DNA of 64,000 nt, taken from contig OZ026518.1 of assembly GCA_964019695.1 (NCBI GenBank), positions 108,472,305 through 108,536,304 on the forward strand, read 5' to 3'. The notes under the pieces were generated by a model, which saw only the letters and a program-made list of their open reading frames with translations, was not told the DNA's origin and searched no databases. Below are positions 12,361 through 23,252 of the stretch, in pieces. This stretch comes from Loripinus fragilis. Taxonomy: Eukaryota > Mollusca > Bivalvia > Lucinida > Lucinidae. The position numbers and the translations under genes are program-made. Each line of letters opens with the position of its first letter. Positions within the stretch are counted from its first letter, which is position 1.

Positions 12361-13185
12361 TGATTGGTGTATTATATTCTTCTGATTCAATAACCAAAGA
12401 GTCAAACGGCCATGTATCGCTCACCTGAATTTATGCCTTCTTGTATAAATATGTATCTGTTGGAAACTGGCAAAGCCCCCTGTTGACATACACGTCTTCA
12501 AGTTCGATAGATCACATTTGTTTATACTATTTTTGTAGAAGATTCTGCTCAAACGACTTTGATTTCTAATCAACAATTTGATAGGTTTGAGCTATATGAC
12601 GACCTGCAGGAGTCCAGTCGGACAAAGTAGGCTAAAAGACAAAGATCAGGAGTTGATACACGATGCTGCATGGCATTGCCCAGTTTAATGCTTAGAATAT
12701 CGCGGATCGGCCACTGTCACCTTCGGCTGCACTGAGCTATTTTGACTTGCTGTTGGCTTAAGATTGTATCGTTTAGAAGTGTTCGGTTTTTCTGTAGTTT
12801 TTTGTTCCGCTCTGAATTGTAAGCATTCATATTTGAGTTTTAAGTGCACCATTCACCCAACCATTCAGAGGAAATTTTTTTCAAGTTTTCTTAGCCGTAA
12901 TAAGCAAAGCCCCCTGGTCACACACTATACAAATACGTTCAAGTTAATATCAAAAGAGGTGGCAGCTTAGTTGCAATCCCTTTTGGTCTAAACTTACACT
13001 GAATTTCCTACTAAACAACTTTAGTTCAACATTTCTACTCGTTATTGTTGTAGTTATTTTCTCGATCAATACAATCAAACAGAGCATATTTTTAAAGCCG
13101 TTGAAGGGTAACACCAATATCGGTGGAAAGTTAAGCTGCCATCAAATTGGTGTAAGGTAACACTTATTTTTTGCAGTGTATGTTA

Positions 13186-13749
13186 TATACTCAACGTCAG
13201 TGAAAAGTTACCAGTAAATCACATACACTTAACATAAGGCAATATTTAGTTCATTCTGAACGAAGAACTGCGGATACTTCAACACTCAAGTTTATGGCAT
13301 AGAGTCCCATACATCATCACTATGGAAAACGGTATCCATCACACCCCAATGCATTATAATCAATCCTTGACGGACCCCTGTAGTTTCCATTGCATTGTAT
13401 AGGAAAACGCAAAGTTTTGGTGCTACCTTAAAATCTGATCCTCATTTTTTGCGTTTAATGGGATAATGTAAACCATTTTGGCGGCGTTTTCAATGAAAAT
13501 GTCTAGGGCATGTTCTGGCATGTTGTCTTCTGAAAATGATTATTTCAAATTCTTAAAAACTGCGGAAAACATAAAATGCATGTGCATCACGTGCACCATA
13601 GTTCCAGGGCTCTGTAACTGTTTTATCTACCCAAACCAGCTTGTCGTTGACCAGAAACATGAACGTAACAGTAGCCAAAGAGCTTTATTATATATTTTCC
13701 GAAATATCGAAATTTTGACACTGGTAACTTTTCATTGACGTTGAGTATA
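13186..13749. mobile_element. 564-bp inverted-repeat element nested in the 3.2-kb element
   Basis: The 30-bp arms at 13186-13215 and 13720-13749 differ at one position (the arm begins TATACTCAACGTC and ends TTACCAGT). No coding capacity. It lies wholly inside the larger TIR element and so inserted later. Confidence 0.85.
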
Positions 13750-13751
13750 AT

Positions 13752-14177
13752 TTGTCCGAAATATTTTCTTTCCTTTCCCTGAATATGGATTTTATCATAG
13801 CAAACAGTGCAGACCCGTTTGAAATGACACATCGTGTGGCATTTCATCTGGGTCTTCCCTGTTCGATAAAGTACCCAATTAGGGGTTTCTGGTATACAAA
13901 GGGTATACAAAGGCTTAGCATCTCTTATATTCGGGTACACAAGTTGCCATGTTTTACAACGGATCAAATTCGTTATAGCTTTTATTGTGGAAGGTTGTTA
14001 CCATTTCTGTCAAATGATGAGCGGGTTAAGAGAAGATTCCAACAGTTTCCTTATCTGCCAAAGGTCACGCCCCTGGCTGCCATGTTTTTGAGGGACCAAG
14101 TTTGTTTTATCTGTTTTGTAGTGGGTCACCGAGGAAATATCCCTGCCAAATTGTATTCAATTCCAGGGGTATGTTAA
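13752..14177 (+). repeat. Dispersed repeat with coding-like frame
   Basis: The 141-residue frame contains ANSADPFEMTHRVAFHLG and a later RGFWYTKGIQ string. Strings of this kind recur in non-coding repeats of many molluscan sequences (recalled, not searched). There is no domain and no splice context, so I treat it as a repeat and not a gene. Confidence 0.55.
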
Positions 14178-14424
14178 AAGTTTCCTATAAATGTTTACAA
14201 GGGAAGCCAGCCACGTCTCGTATCATATTCTGACGGATTAAGTTTAATTTTGTAGAGGCAATTTTCCTGTGAAAATTAGCCCAGTGGTATACTTAGGATT
14301 TGTAATTTTAAGCTTTTGGGCGACACACTCGATGAACTACAGGCATTGACTGATCCCAGTAGCTCACTTTGAGCACTATGCTCAGATGAGCTATAACAGA
14401 TCTAAAATCCAACTTGAAGAACTT

Positions 14425-14940
14425 TTGTTCTATTCGTGCACATAGAATTATAACCCTTATTCACAGATTATTATTTCGAGCTCATAGATTATTAGATCGA
14501 GCTCTTAGATTTCTATTTCGTTTTAACGGATTAATATTTCGTGCGCACGAATTATTATTCCGTTAGTTCGGAATCTTAATTTGAGTGCACAGAATAATAT
14601 TCCGTTTGCACGAATTATTATTCCGTTAGCATGGATTATTATTCTGTTTGCACAAAATATTATTCCGTTTGCACGAATTATTATTCCGTTAGAATGGATT
14701 ATCATTCCGTTTGCACGAATTATTATTCCATTTGCATGGATTATTATTCCGTTAGGATGGAATAATATTCCGTTTGTACGAATTATTATTCCGATTGCAT
14801 GGATTATTATTCCGTTTGCATGGAATATTATTCCGTCTGCACGAATTATTATTCCGTTTGCATGGATTATTATCCCGTTTGCACGGATTATTATTTCGTC
14901 TGCACAGGTTATTAAATTGTGCACTCGGAATATATATTTC
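14425..14940. repeat. Right subterminal array, ~24 units of 21 bp
   Basis: The units (ATTATTATTCCGTTTGCACGA and variants) are phased at 21 bp. They give an ARIIIPF-like heptad on the plus strand and ANGIIIR on the minus strand, each open for over 120 residues. These frames are a by-product of the repeat period. The array is a mirror of 11850-12360. Confidence 0.9.
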
Positions 14941-15006
14941 TAATTGAATGTCCTAAACATACCACCGTAGAATACATACCTGAAATATATATGTAAATAT
15001 ACATTT

Positions 15007-15243
15007 GTGCCGTGACATGTGATTTCCAACAATGTGGCATTTTGACAAGTGTAGACTCAGACGAGCCAGTGCAGCCTATTTTTAAGCTTAGAAACTCCAA
15101 ATGATGTTCGGCTAGTAGCTTAACACCCACATAATAGTCAAACGACTTGCAATAGCTCTGATCAGACTGCGCGTATGCGCAGGCTGGTCTGAGCCTTTGC
15201 TGGTCGCACATACCACATTGTTGGCTATCTCATGTCGCGGCAC
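15007..15243 (+). mobile_element. MITE family C, copy 1
   Basis: The left end GTGCCGTGACATGTGATTTC and the inverted right end (CTCATGTCGCGGCAC) form TIRs. The interior has CATTTTGACAAGTGTAGACT and a CAGACTGCGCGTATGCGCAG core. Other copies: 37471-37704, 49300-49532 (reversed), 54241-54477 (reversed), 62051-62286. Confidence 0.9.
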
Positions 15244-16582
15244 GTAAATGCATATTTAAAAAAGTCAAATTATGAAAATTTGGCCCTTTATTTGTCGAAG
15301 AAAGTTCAGCATATTGCAGCATTTGCTGTGCTTTTTTAGTTATCAGTGACAAAACCAACTCTTGAAAATGGTTTGGGCTTCCCCAAATGATCAAAAATGC
15401 CCACGTTAGCCGCCACTAGTCTTTAAACCTAACGTTACTTTAGCATGGCCGCTGCGTTTGGTTATTTTGTTAATTTTCTTATGAAAATTCTTGTCAGATG
15501 ATCGGCGTTTGTATATTCATGACACAAAATTAAACTTGAAATCTGATAGTTAAATTTATTTAACATATCATATATTCATATAGTATGTATGCGACACATA
15601 CATGACCTATGTCTCCAGACTTCGTTTTGAATGGCAGTAATTACAGGGAAGCAACTAGAGTTGAAATTCAGATTTACATTCAGAAGAGTATCGCATTACA
15701 TGTTAAGTCTATAAATTCATGACGTAATTGCTATTAAAATACAGCATGCTACAGAACGTATTTTCACCATGGACAATGCGGTAAACACACAAATAGTTGT
15801 CTTTCTATATACTCTTATCGATCGCGTATTGTATACAACATTTATGTACGATAGGTCAACATTATAGAATTTATTATACATGGTTAAGACAATGCTTTCA
15901 GTGGAATTATTTACTGCTATACCACGAATGACAGGTATGTAAGTCATGTCCTGTAAACTGCAAATTGTAGATTTCCGGGAAATACCTATTTTGTAGGTGA
16001 TACAGTGTACATGTATTTCTAGATTTCTAAAGAAGATGGGGATAACAAATTGAGGCAGCTACCTATCGTATGTGAAACTATTGAAGGCTCAGAGGGGCCG
16101 GTGCTACCACATAGTCTCGCTAGAGTCTTCGTTGTTCGCAGACACATAGTATAGAACTGGATAAAGAGTCAGACCAACAATAGATATCTGGTCGAACTGG
16201 ATAGCTGCGCATCTTTGTTCGAAGTAAATGTTTACGCATAGCATTTACATAATATGGCCCAATTACATTCTTCAGAGCAGGATATAGTTCCTGTTGGACA
16301 ACACCCGTGCAAACGTACTTTATTTGAGCCATGGCATGACAAAACCAACGAAATAAGTGTGTGCAGAGGATGCTTAGATCTGCCTGGGAAATAGCTGTGC
16401 GCTCAGTGAGCGACTATGGATCCAAGCTTTCTTCATGCAGACAGTGAAGACTGATAAGACTGAACTGATGCCTAGGCTGATCTGAGTCTTCTTAGGACAC
16501 ACAGCCAGATTGTTGTTTTCTCATGTCGCGGCTTATTTTGATTGTTTATAATGTCTGCAGATTTAAAATATGCTGTTTCCAT
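15244..16582. other. Mostly unassigned; partial family-C relative at 16395-16535
   Basis: 16395-16535 keeps the GACTGATAAGACTGAACTG core and the CTCATGTCGCGGCT end of family C, and is truncated. The rest is AT-rich without recognisable genes. Confidence 0.5.
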
Positions 16583-16770
16583 TGCATTTAGACTGGTTCC
16601 AGCCCTTAAAACATTTTTTTCATCAATATGCCATATCATATACTTGTAGCTTGTCTTACTCTGGTGGTTCTGTTTTTAAAACAGAGCCATCAGAGTAAGA
16701 CTAGCTACATGTATATGATAGGACACATTGATGAAAAATTGTTTTAAGGACTGTAGCCAGTCTAACTGCA
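16583..16770. mobile_element. 188-bp foldback (near-perfect hairpin)
   Basis: Two arms of about 90 bases pair with few mismatches: TGCATTTAGACTGG...CTTACTCTGGTGGTTCTG on the left against CAGAGCCATCAGAGTAAG...CCAGTCTAACTGCA on the right. The centre is a few bases near 16677. No coding capacity. Confidence 0.88.
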
Positions 16771-17513
16771 CTTTAACAGGAGACTTTAGTGAAGGAGAAA
16801 AGAGGTGACAAACAAAGTCGTCGGTTAGGATATTTTAATTGTTCCAAAGATTAAATAATATCACACAATAGCACCATAATTATATAACTCCAGAGACTTC
16901 AAACTATTCCAAATCTGAAAATAGAAAAAGAAAACCCCTTGATGTATGTGATACATTAGTCCGCTTCTTTTTACTAGCTGCCTTCAGTCTTTAACTCTGT
17001 AGACTGAATACAGTGAAGAACCTGGTGAAATGCCGCATAATGTGGCACTTAATCAGTGTCTGTACTATTTGCTACGGCTAAATCGATCTTCTGAGAAAGA
17101 AATACTTTGTTTTTGAAGTTATAGCCTGTGGCCCTCAATACATACAATGGACCATGCTGATTTAACTGCCAAGCTTAAAAATTAGTACTTGTTTCTAACA
17201 CCTCGCCTATATAGCCAATGGTTAAACTCAGATGGACTGGGCACGGACCGGCGTGAAGTCCTTCGGTCGCCAATTTGATTTTGATGACGACACCTATCAT
17301 ATACATGTACGGCATTATAAAGTTGACAATAGACGGCGTAACGCCGTTTTTACAACTATTGGACGTTCTAAACGTACTTAAAATACGCGTTTCAGTCAAA
17401 ACAAGAGTTGCGGGAAATTCTGACAGTCTGTTCAAGATGGCGGAATCGTTATAGACTACATGTATGAAGGATTCGATCATATTTTTATTTTATTCTTTTC
17501 GTGAATTAGAATC
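16771..17513. other. No recognisable feature
   Basis: The 101-residue minus-strand frame (17175-17480) has no domain or transmembrane pattern I recognise and no splice evidence. Confidence 0.45.
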
Positions 17514-17644
17514 GAAATAAATTCGCACTGGCAGTGATTTGTTGCTTAGTATATCATGAGCGCTCATGATTTATTCACTTTAACGACTGACCTCCAGCCA
17601 GTAATATATTTAGCAACAAATCACTGCGAGCGCGAATCTATTTC
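17514..17644. mobile_element. 131-bp MITE
   Basis: The arms GAAATAAATTCGCACTGGCA/GTGATTTGTTGCT and AGCAACAAATCACTGC/GAGCGCGAATCTATTTC are inverted. An internal palindrome TCATGAGCGCTCATGA lies between them. Confidence 0.85.
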
Positions 17645-18672
17645 TTAATTATGTGTATCTCCCTCGCGGTGCCGTGGGCTGGTCGGTGGTATGAGATTGT
17701 GACGTTTCCTGGTCAAACAGTGAAGGCATTTATGCGAATGATGTGTGAAGTTCAGTTGGGTTCGTGTTTAATTTCCGTTCAGTTTGTGGCTAGGATCTTG
17801 GTGTTCGGTTTATGTTTGTTTGGAATTCGGCTCTAGAGTCTGTTCAAGGCGATTAAATTTGGTTTGTTGTTCACCGGGATCTGCTTGGGTTGAGAACAAT
17901 TCTCGGCTTAGTGGGATACATGTAAGAATATTAACAAAACACGTGGGTAGTGTACATGTACATGACATCTCCACTGTACTCTATCCTCCGTTTTTGTTAC
18001 CTGACTACAAAATTCCTTTTTTAACAGGTACGAAATTGCATGGCGCCTACATATGTATAACGCATTTTATCACCGGGTTGCATAATGCTTCACAATGGAC
18101 CACATTTCGTTACCCTTTAAACGCATTTTGCTACCGAGCAACATAATGCATTGGTGTAACAAAATCGGTGCTTACAAAGCATACATTCAATAAGTGTAAA
18201 TTTATTCCAGATTTTTTGGCGGATGTCTTGGCGTATTATTTCAACTGCTTTAAAAGCTATGTTCTAGTCGATTGTTATGATTCCGAGGAAAGAAACATCA
18301 ATGACAGGTAGAAATTTTTAGTATTTATAACGAAACAAAAAATAGCCCCAAAATGCTTTAGTATGGTGTACGGGTGGCAGTTGAGCTCATTTTGGTTGGT
18401 TAACTTACACGCATCTTACATAGACTGACTCCCGTCGTCAAACTAACTTAGAAATATTTTTCAGATTTCTCACTTTCATGATGGCCGAGTTTGACGTATG
18501 TTCAAAACGCAGAATGAAAGATATATAATCCTGATGGGAAAACAATCTTTGCATGTATTTACAAACATCACATACGACGAGAAGCCAGTCTATTTTTTTA
18601 CATTTTAGGATGGGGTGTCCCAGTTGGCGATATGGAGTATGTGGCCTAGATAAACAAAGTAATACCTACGTT
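17645..18672. other. Unassigned; retroelement-tail-like start
   Basis: 17660-17720 (CCTCGCGGTGCCGTGGGCTG, then TTTCCTGGTCAAAC) resembles the 3' tail of the Penelope-like family but is diverged. The remainder shows no gene. Confidence 0.4.
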
Positions 18673-18758
18673 TTAACCAATGGTTGATGTCGTTGTTCCA
18701 GTAGTTGTGTTTCCTCTGAACAGCAGCAAGATAAAGATGACGATGAAGATAAGTGTGA
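18673..18758 (-). CDS. Small Gly/Tyr-rich protein, terminal exon with hydrophobic tail
   Basis: After a TTTCTTTCAG acceptor on the minus strand, two bases complete the split codon from exon 1 (T + TC = Phe). The exon then encodes TLIFIVIFILLLFRGN and a Thr/Gly-rich end, stopping at TAA 18675-18673. The 13-residue run of Ile/Leu/Phe/Val reads as a membrane segment near the C-terminus. Phase 1 matches exactly across the 2597-bp intron. In another frame the same bases give an unrelated 65-residue ORF, which I reject. Gly/Tyr-rich head plus hydrophobic tail resembles small proteins seen in molluscan secretomes. Without transcript data the pairing of the two exons is an inference, though phase, splice sites and composition all agree. 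Confidence 0.7.
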
Positions 18759-18994
18759 CTGAAAGAAACAAAATACATAATCAAATCACTGTCAGGAAAC
18801 ATTTAAATGGCGTTTTACTTTCGGGCCGATGGTGGCCCGCTTTTAGACATTAAATGGATTATATATGAACCAGCAAATGAGGCTATGGAACACATCGTAG
18901 AAAAAAATCAGATACGTACTAAAATATCATAAGCCGTCCAATCCCATGTTGAGCGACTACAACACAAACCCATATCTGTTGAATTTTAGCGCAA

Positions 18995-19450
18995 CACATA
19001 TATCACGGCCACCAATTCATCTCCTTCATCGCATGAAATCAATACTGTGTTATGAAGAAGAGGGGCATGTTTCATATGAATGAGATGGACCATAAATTCG
19101 GCAAAATCGTTAGTTTCTCTTAACAATACACAATTTTAGAAATCCGAAAATGCTATTCGATGGCCTAGGTGTTTACCTTCGACATACATGAGATAGTGTC
19201 CCCTGACACATAAACTGATTCTAGAATATATGTTGAAGTTGAAAAAATGTAATTTTTCTTCATTACAAAACAGTTTAAGCTTTCAAGCAGAATATGCTCT
19301 TAAAACCAATATCAGTGTCGAAAAGTTTAATGAGTGTCTCATCGAAAAGTATTGCCTGATTTCTAAATTTTGCTCTCAAAATTAGGAAACAGAAAGTTTA
19401 ATCCAACTGGTATATGCGATGAAGGAGATGGATTAATGGCCGTGTATATG
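18995..19450. mobile_element. ~455-bp inverted-repeat element
   Basis: ATATATCACGGCCACCAATT/CATCTCCTTCATCGCAT on the left is mirrored by ATGCGATGAAGGAGATGGAT/TAATGGCCGTGTATAT on the right. It lies in the intron of the minus-strand gene and has no coding capacity. Confidence 0.8.
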
Positions 19451-20117
19451 CCGTCATCATGTCAACAAAACCCGCAAAGGATCATTGACACTTGCTATGG
19501 GTAAATGCCTATGGTTTTCAGTAAAAATAAAAATTTGTCAATCGTCCCTTTCTTCACATTGAAGCTACTCTGACCTGAGTACTTTATGGCTGTGAAATCC
19601 GTTTTCGATATTAAATGCTTCAAAGATGTAAAATTTTGGGTAGAACAATCAGTTTTACATTAAGATATATAGAAATCCGAAAATATTTTTTAAAATATCA
19701 TCCCCCCCTGCGCCAGCAAAAGCTTTTGCATGTATATGTGTTACCATATTTTACACATTGTATGGAAGTGGCTTGTTGGCACAAGGGGGGGGAAGATGTT
19801 CAGCAGCCCAAAAACTCAGGGCCTAAGCCCATAAAATGCCTTTTCTACCAAATAAGAAATTAATGACAGTAACGAAGTTCTCTAGAACCAACCTGCTAAG
19901 TTGCTTTGTATTCTGTGCAAGTTTAATATAAAGCACTTAAAGATTAAAAGTAGAATTAGCAAGGTTTTATGCATTTTTTCATAAGAAAAAATCTCACTGT
20001 TATTAAATGACACATAATTTTGCAAACGTCCTGTACTTATCTATTTGCATGCTAGGGAATTGTTCATGTTTTCATTTTTTCTGCTGGCTTTCTTCAAAAT
20101 TAAGTTTTTAAAAATAA
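19451..20117. other. No recognisable feature
   Basis: Intronic to the minus-strand gene. The short frame at 19615-19863 shows weak LINE-like composition (HVYVLPYFTHCMEVACW), too short to assign. Confidence 0.4.
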
Positions 20118-20265
20118 ACCACCCAGGACCACCATCAGAGTGTCAAACAGATTGGATCCAGATCAAGGACCGACATTCTGTTGGTCTTCATCTGGGTTTA
20201 AACTGCTTGCAAAAGGCTATTGGCAGATGACAAAATTATCCACTGGCATGCAAAGATTTATAACA
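20118..20265 (+). repeat. Dispersed SNxLDPDQ-type repeat
   Basis: In translation this gives SNRLDPDQGPTF and related strings in neighbouring frames. It matches 2530-2630 at nucleotide level (TTGGATCCAGATC, AACTGCTTGCAA). Such strings recur in many unrelated molluscan loci, so I call it a repeat. Confidence 0.65.
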
Positions 20266-21355
20266 GGCAAATACTTTCAATATATTGTTCAATATATTGT
20301 CTCATATAGGGATATACATGCACATGTATACCATAAATATTCGGACACTTTAAATACATTCAACATGCTATGCCCTTTAAGCAAAGTAAAAGCAATATTC
20401 AAAGGATCTAGTTAGAATCAGATTTACTTTCCAATGCTAAATGGGACACTTTCATTCCTTCAAAAATATTTATTTCTTTTGTTGAGCTTTTAGTTTCGTA
20501 TTATTTACGGTACATGTAGTCACAAATGTTCAGGTAACTTCTAAATTATCTCCCCAAAATCATTTTATTACAAACATTTTTTGTTTTTAAAACAATTTCA
20601 TCAATTATCGTGATTCGTTATTACTCTGCATATGGTATGTTCAATAGATATCACCATGCCTACCAAATAAATCAAGAAAACGTGCAGAAATCACTTTTTA
20701 AAGCACGTTTTATTTTCATGAAATTCAGACCCCTCTCCTTTTTACCCGCCATAACTCTCAAATGTGTAGGAATTTCGAAAATGTTTTGCTAGCTGGCTCT
20801 TGCCATTAGATTCAACTATTGCACTGATACTACATGCACCACACTAGAAGCTCAAAAGCAGCGTTCTGGGAATCAGAAAAATAGGCGTATAAGGCCCAAA
20901 CCGTCAAGATCCTTGACTAACTCATACAATCATATGGCGACGTCAGTTATCTTGCCGAACTATCACATGAGTACAACGTTCGTCAGTAAATTACAATGTA
21001 AGTATTTTTAAGATACTGATCAACCTTAGTCCTTGTATACTTTGCTATCTCGCTTACAATGTGTTTGGCTTTGAAGATGCGACAAAAAGTGTTTCATCAA
21101 AATAAATTGATCACAATACATGTGTAGCAGGTTTAAAGTCCATCAGTATACTAAAGCAAACTGGTACAATTCATCGAAGACTCAGATCAGTCTGCGCACC
21201 CGCTCAGTCTGATCAGAGTATTTGATGGACATTTTATACGTAGACAATGTTCGAACGTTTCTGTAGGCGAAACACTAAAGCCTGTGATCAGGCTGTGTGG
21301 ATGTGCAGACTGATTTAAATCTTTGCAACTTATACCGGCTCAATTATGTACTTAC
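20266..21355. other. Intronic sequence with a hairpin core near 21180
   Basis: 21175-21240 shares the CAGATCAGTCTGCGCACCCG / CAGTCTGATCAGAG core with MITE families B and C. The rest has no recognisable feature. Confidence 0.45.
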
Positions 21356-21515
21356 AATTGCCTCCAACTTCATCCTTACCACCATAGCCGGACCCATAAT
21401 GAACTGGCACGGGCATATAGCTGGCACCATAGCCTCCATAGCCATAACCTCCCATAGCGAGGGCCATACCCAGAAGGGCGAACACAGACAACACAGACAA
21501 AGTTGGGATTTTCAT
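21356..21515 (-). CDS. Small secreted Gly/Tyr-rich protein, coding exon 1
   Basis: Exon 1 of a two-exon gene. The minus strand starts at ATG 21515 and encodes 53 residues plus one base. Residues 1-20 (MKIPTLSVLSVFALLGMALA) form a clear signal peptide with a small residue at the likely cleavage site. Residues 21-53 are Gly/Tyr-rich (GGYGYGGYGASYMPVPVHYG and on to GGKDEVGGN). A donor GTAAGT follows at 21355. A CAG acceptor (TTTCTTTCAG) lies 30 bases upstream of the ATG, so a 5' untranslated exon probably exists to the right. Exon 2 is at 18673-18758. The joined protein is about 81 residues. Small secreted GY-rich proteins are common in molluscan mantle and shell-matrix sets; the exact role is unknown. 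The plus-strand frame over the same bases is a shadow. Confidence 0.8.
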
Positions 21516-21545
21516 TTTTCTTTCTTTTTATGTTGGTGGAAGTAC

Positions 21546-22543
21546 CTGAAAGAAACGAAAAACCATTACGGATTCCGCGAATGTCAACAATCCATATAAC
21601 GTCACGTCAGTTTTCCAAATCATTCAACATGTTCAAGAACAGATTTGTTTACATGTAGTTCTAACAAATACTCTTTAAATTAGCAATAATTAATAACAAT
21701 GTGTCTTTGCGATATAAGAAATGTATAATGGCAAATACATTACTGAAAATAGTATCCTTCTCGTTAAGCTGAACTAAATGCTAAAATTATCAAGCTCCAG
21801 GATGCGTTTCCCGCAAAAGAAATGGATATGTTTATACATGATTATAACAATGGTATCCGTTATATATAACAGAAATAGAGGTTGTCCTTCATTACCAAGG
21901 GACCGAGGTGTGCCGCACACCACTTTCAAGTATGAGATTTCAAGGCAACATGTTAGGAACAAGTTTTCAAGATCATCGCGGCAGGTGGTAGTTCTTCTTA
22001 GTAGTGTGTCAGTCATGCATACACGTCAGCCGATTAGCACAAATTATTTCGTAAAAACCTAGTGCCCATTTTGTGGGGCAAAGGCAAACAGCGCAGACCC
22101 AGACCAGACGCCGCGGAACGCGGCGTCTGATCAGGGTCTTCATTGTTTGCTTACATAATGTTATAATTAAAATTTGATTGAAAATGAAAACTACCAGCCA
22201 ACACCCCTAAAATTGGAAATGGGCTCGTCCTACTGATAGAGGTAGGCAAATCTATTCTACTTAAATGGGTAGAGATTGGAAATACAATAATCATGTATCT
22301 TGTTGGTGTTTTGACTCAACCCCTCGCGTGTTTAGGGGCTACAATGTACGCGCAAAATTAAAAGAAAACCGCATTTTACATGTAAGTAACCGACCTGACT
22401 ACTGACTGAGGATCGAACACCCGCTTCATCTTGATATTAGTCGTCAAACTCCTTGATCAGGTTATACCGTATATGGAACAAACTAATTGCAGTTGCACCC
22501 ATGAGTACCAACATAGATACCAATATTTAATTCATAATCTATT
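21546..22543. other. Upstream region of the minus-strand gene, with hairpin MITE at 22085-22152
   Basis: Should contain the intron and 5' exon of the small secreted protein gene, which I cannot place. At 22085-22152 is a palindrome with GACGCCGCG/CGCGGCGTC at its centre and GCAAACA/TGTTTGC-type ends. It shares the CAGACC...GATCAG core with the MITEs above. Confidence 0.55.
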
Positions 22544-23207
22544 TTAACACTTTCACTGCAAAACGCGACTGTAGTCGAATTTACCGTTCACTGCCTAACG
22601 CGACTACAGTCGAAATTTAAAGGCACAGTTGATAGCTGTCTATTTTTAACCGTTATAAGGAACGCAACTCTTTGTTCTTTATTTCAAACTGTTTATGGGA
22701 CACAGTAATATCGTATATGGAGGTATGTGCAATTTTCTGTACAAGAAATGCCTTTACAAACTTTTTTGTAATGTCATTAGATTTCGCGGAAATCAAAAGT
22801 ATCGAAAACATGTCCGTGGGGATGATATACAGGATGCATTAAGCCCTCAACCGCTATATTTTGATTTATTTCTGATGAAACAATATATAAAAATAAATCC
22901 TGATGTTTGATACTTGATGTAGATCGATGTTTATCTATTTTTGCATAAAATAGTTGTTTATAGGCATTTTTCATGTTTTCAATATGGATCAATGGCCACC
23001 AAAGGTCACGTGACTATGCTTTTTGTTATTGGTTCAAATAAAAGTTTTATATATTAGCAACATTCTGTGAAAGTTTCACAGCGATAGGTTGAATGGTTCT
23101 GGAGATACTCTGTGTTGAATCCATAAACCCTAAATATTCAGGAGTCCTTGAAACATGCGTGGCACTGAGGTACTGGTTTTTTAGGTGCTTGGCAGCGAAA
23201 GTGTTAA
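22544..23207. mobile_element. 664-bp TIR element
   Basis: TTAACACTTTCACTGCAAA on the left is mirrored by TTGGCAGCGAAAGTGTTAA on the right. Just inside the left end is a palindromic pair GCGACTGTAGTCGA and CGCGACTACAGTCG. A partial, reversed relative lies at 50163-50490. The minus-strand frame inside it is not a gene. Confidence 0.8.
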
Positions 23208-23210
23208 GTC

Positions 23211-23214
<4 letters not shown>

Positions 23215-23249
<35 letters not shown>
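23215..23249. repeat. (GA)n microsatellite
   Basis: Uninterrupted GA repeat of about 17 units directly beyond the end of the 664-bp element. Confidence 0.95.

Positions 23250-23252
<3 letters not shown>

Larger units (their letters stand above)
11795..14970. mobile_element. 3.2-kb TIR element with facing 21-bp repeat arrays
   Basis: The left end CTACGGTGGTACTTTTAGGA is matched inverted at the right end (TCCTAAACATACCACCGTAG). AATA lies outside both ends (11791-11794, 14971-14974), a possible target duplication. Just inside each end is an array of 21-bp units, inverted with respect to each other. The middle (12360-14420) has no recognisable transposase. It contains a nested inverted-repeat element and a dispersed repeat. 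It is not assignable to a superfamily from sequence alone. Confidence 0.8.

Noticed and set aside
14523..14943. Repetitive protein genes on both strands
   Set aside because: The frames result from a 21-bp repeat without stop codons; there is no promoter, splice or signal evidence.
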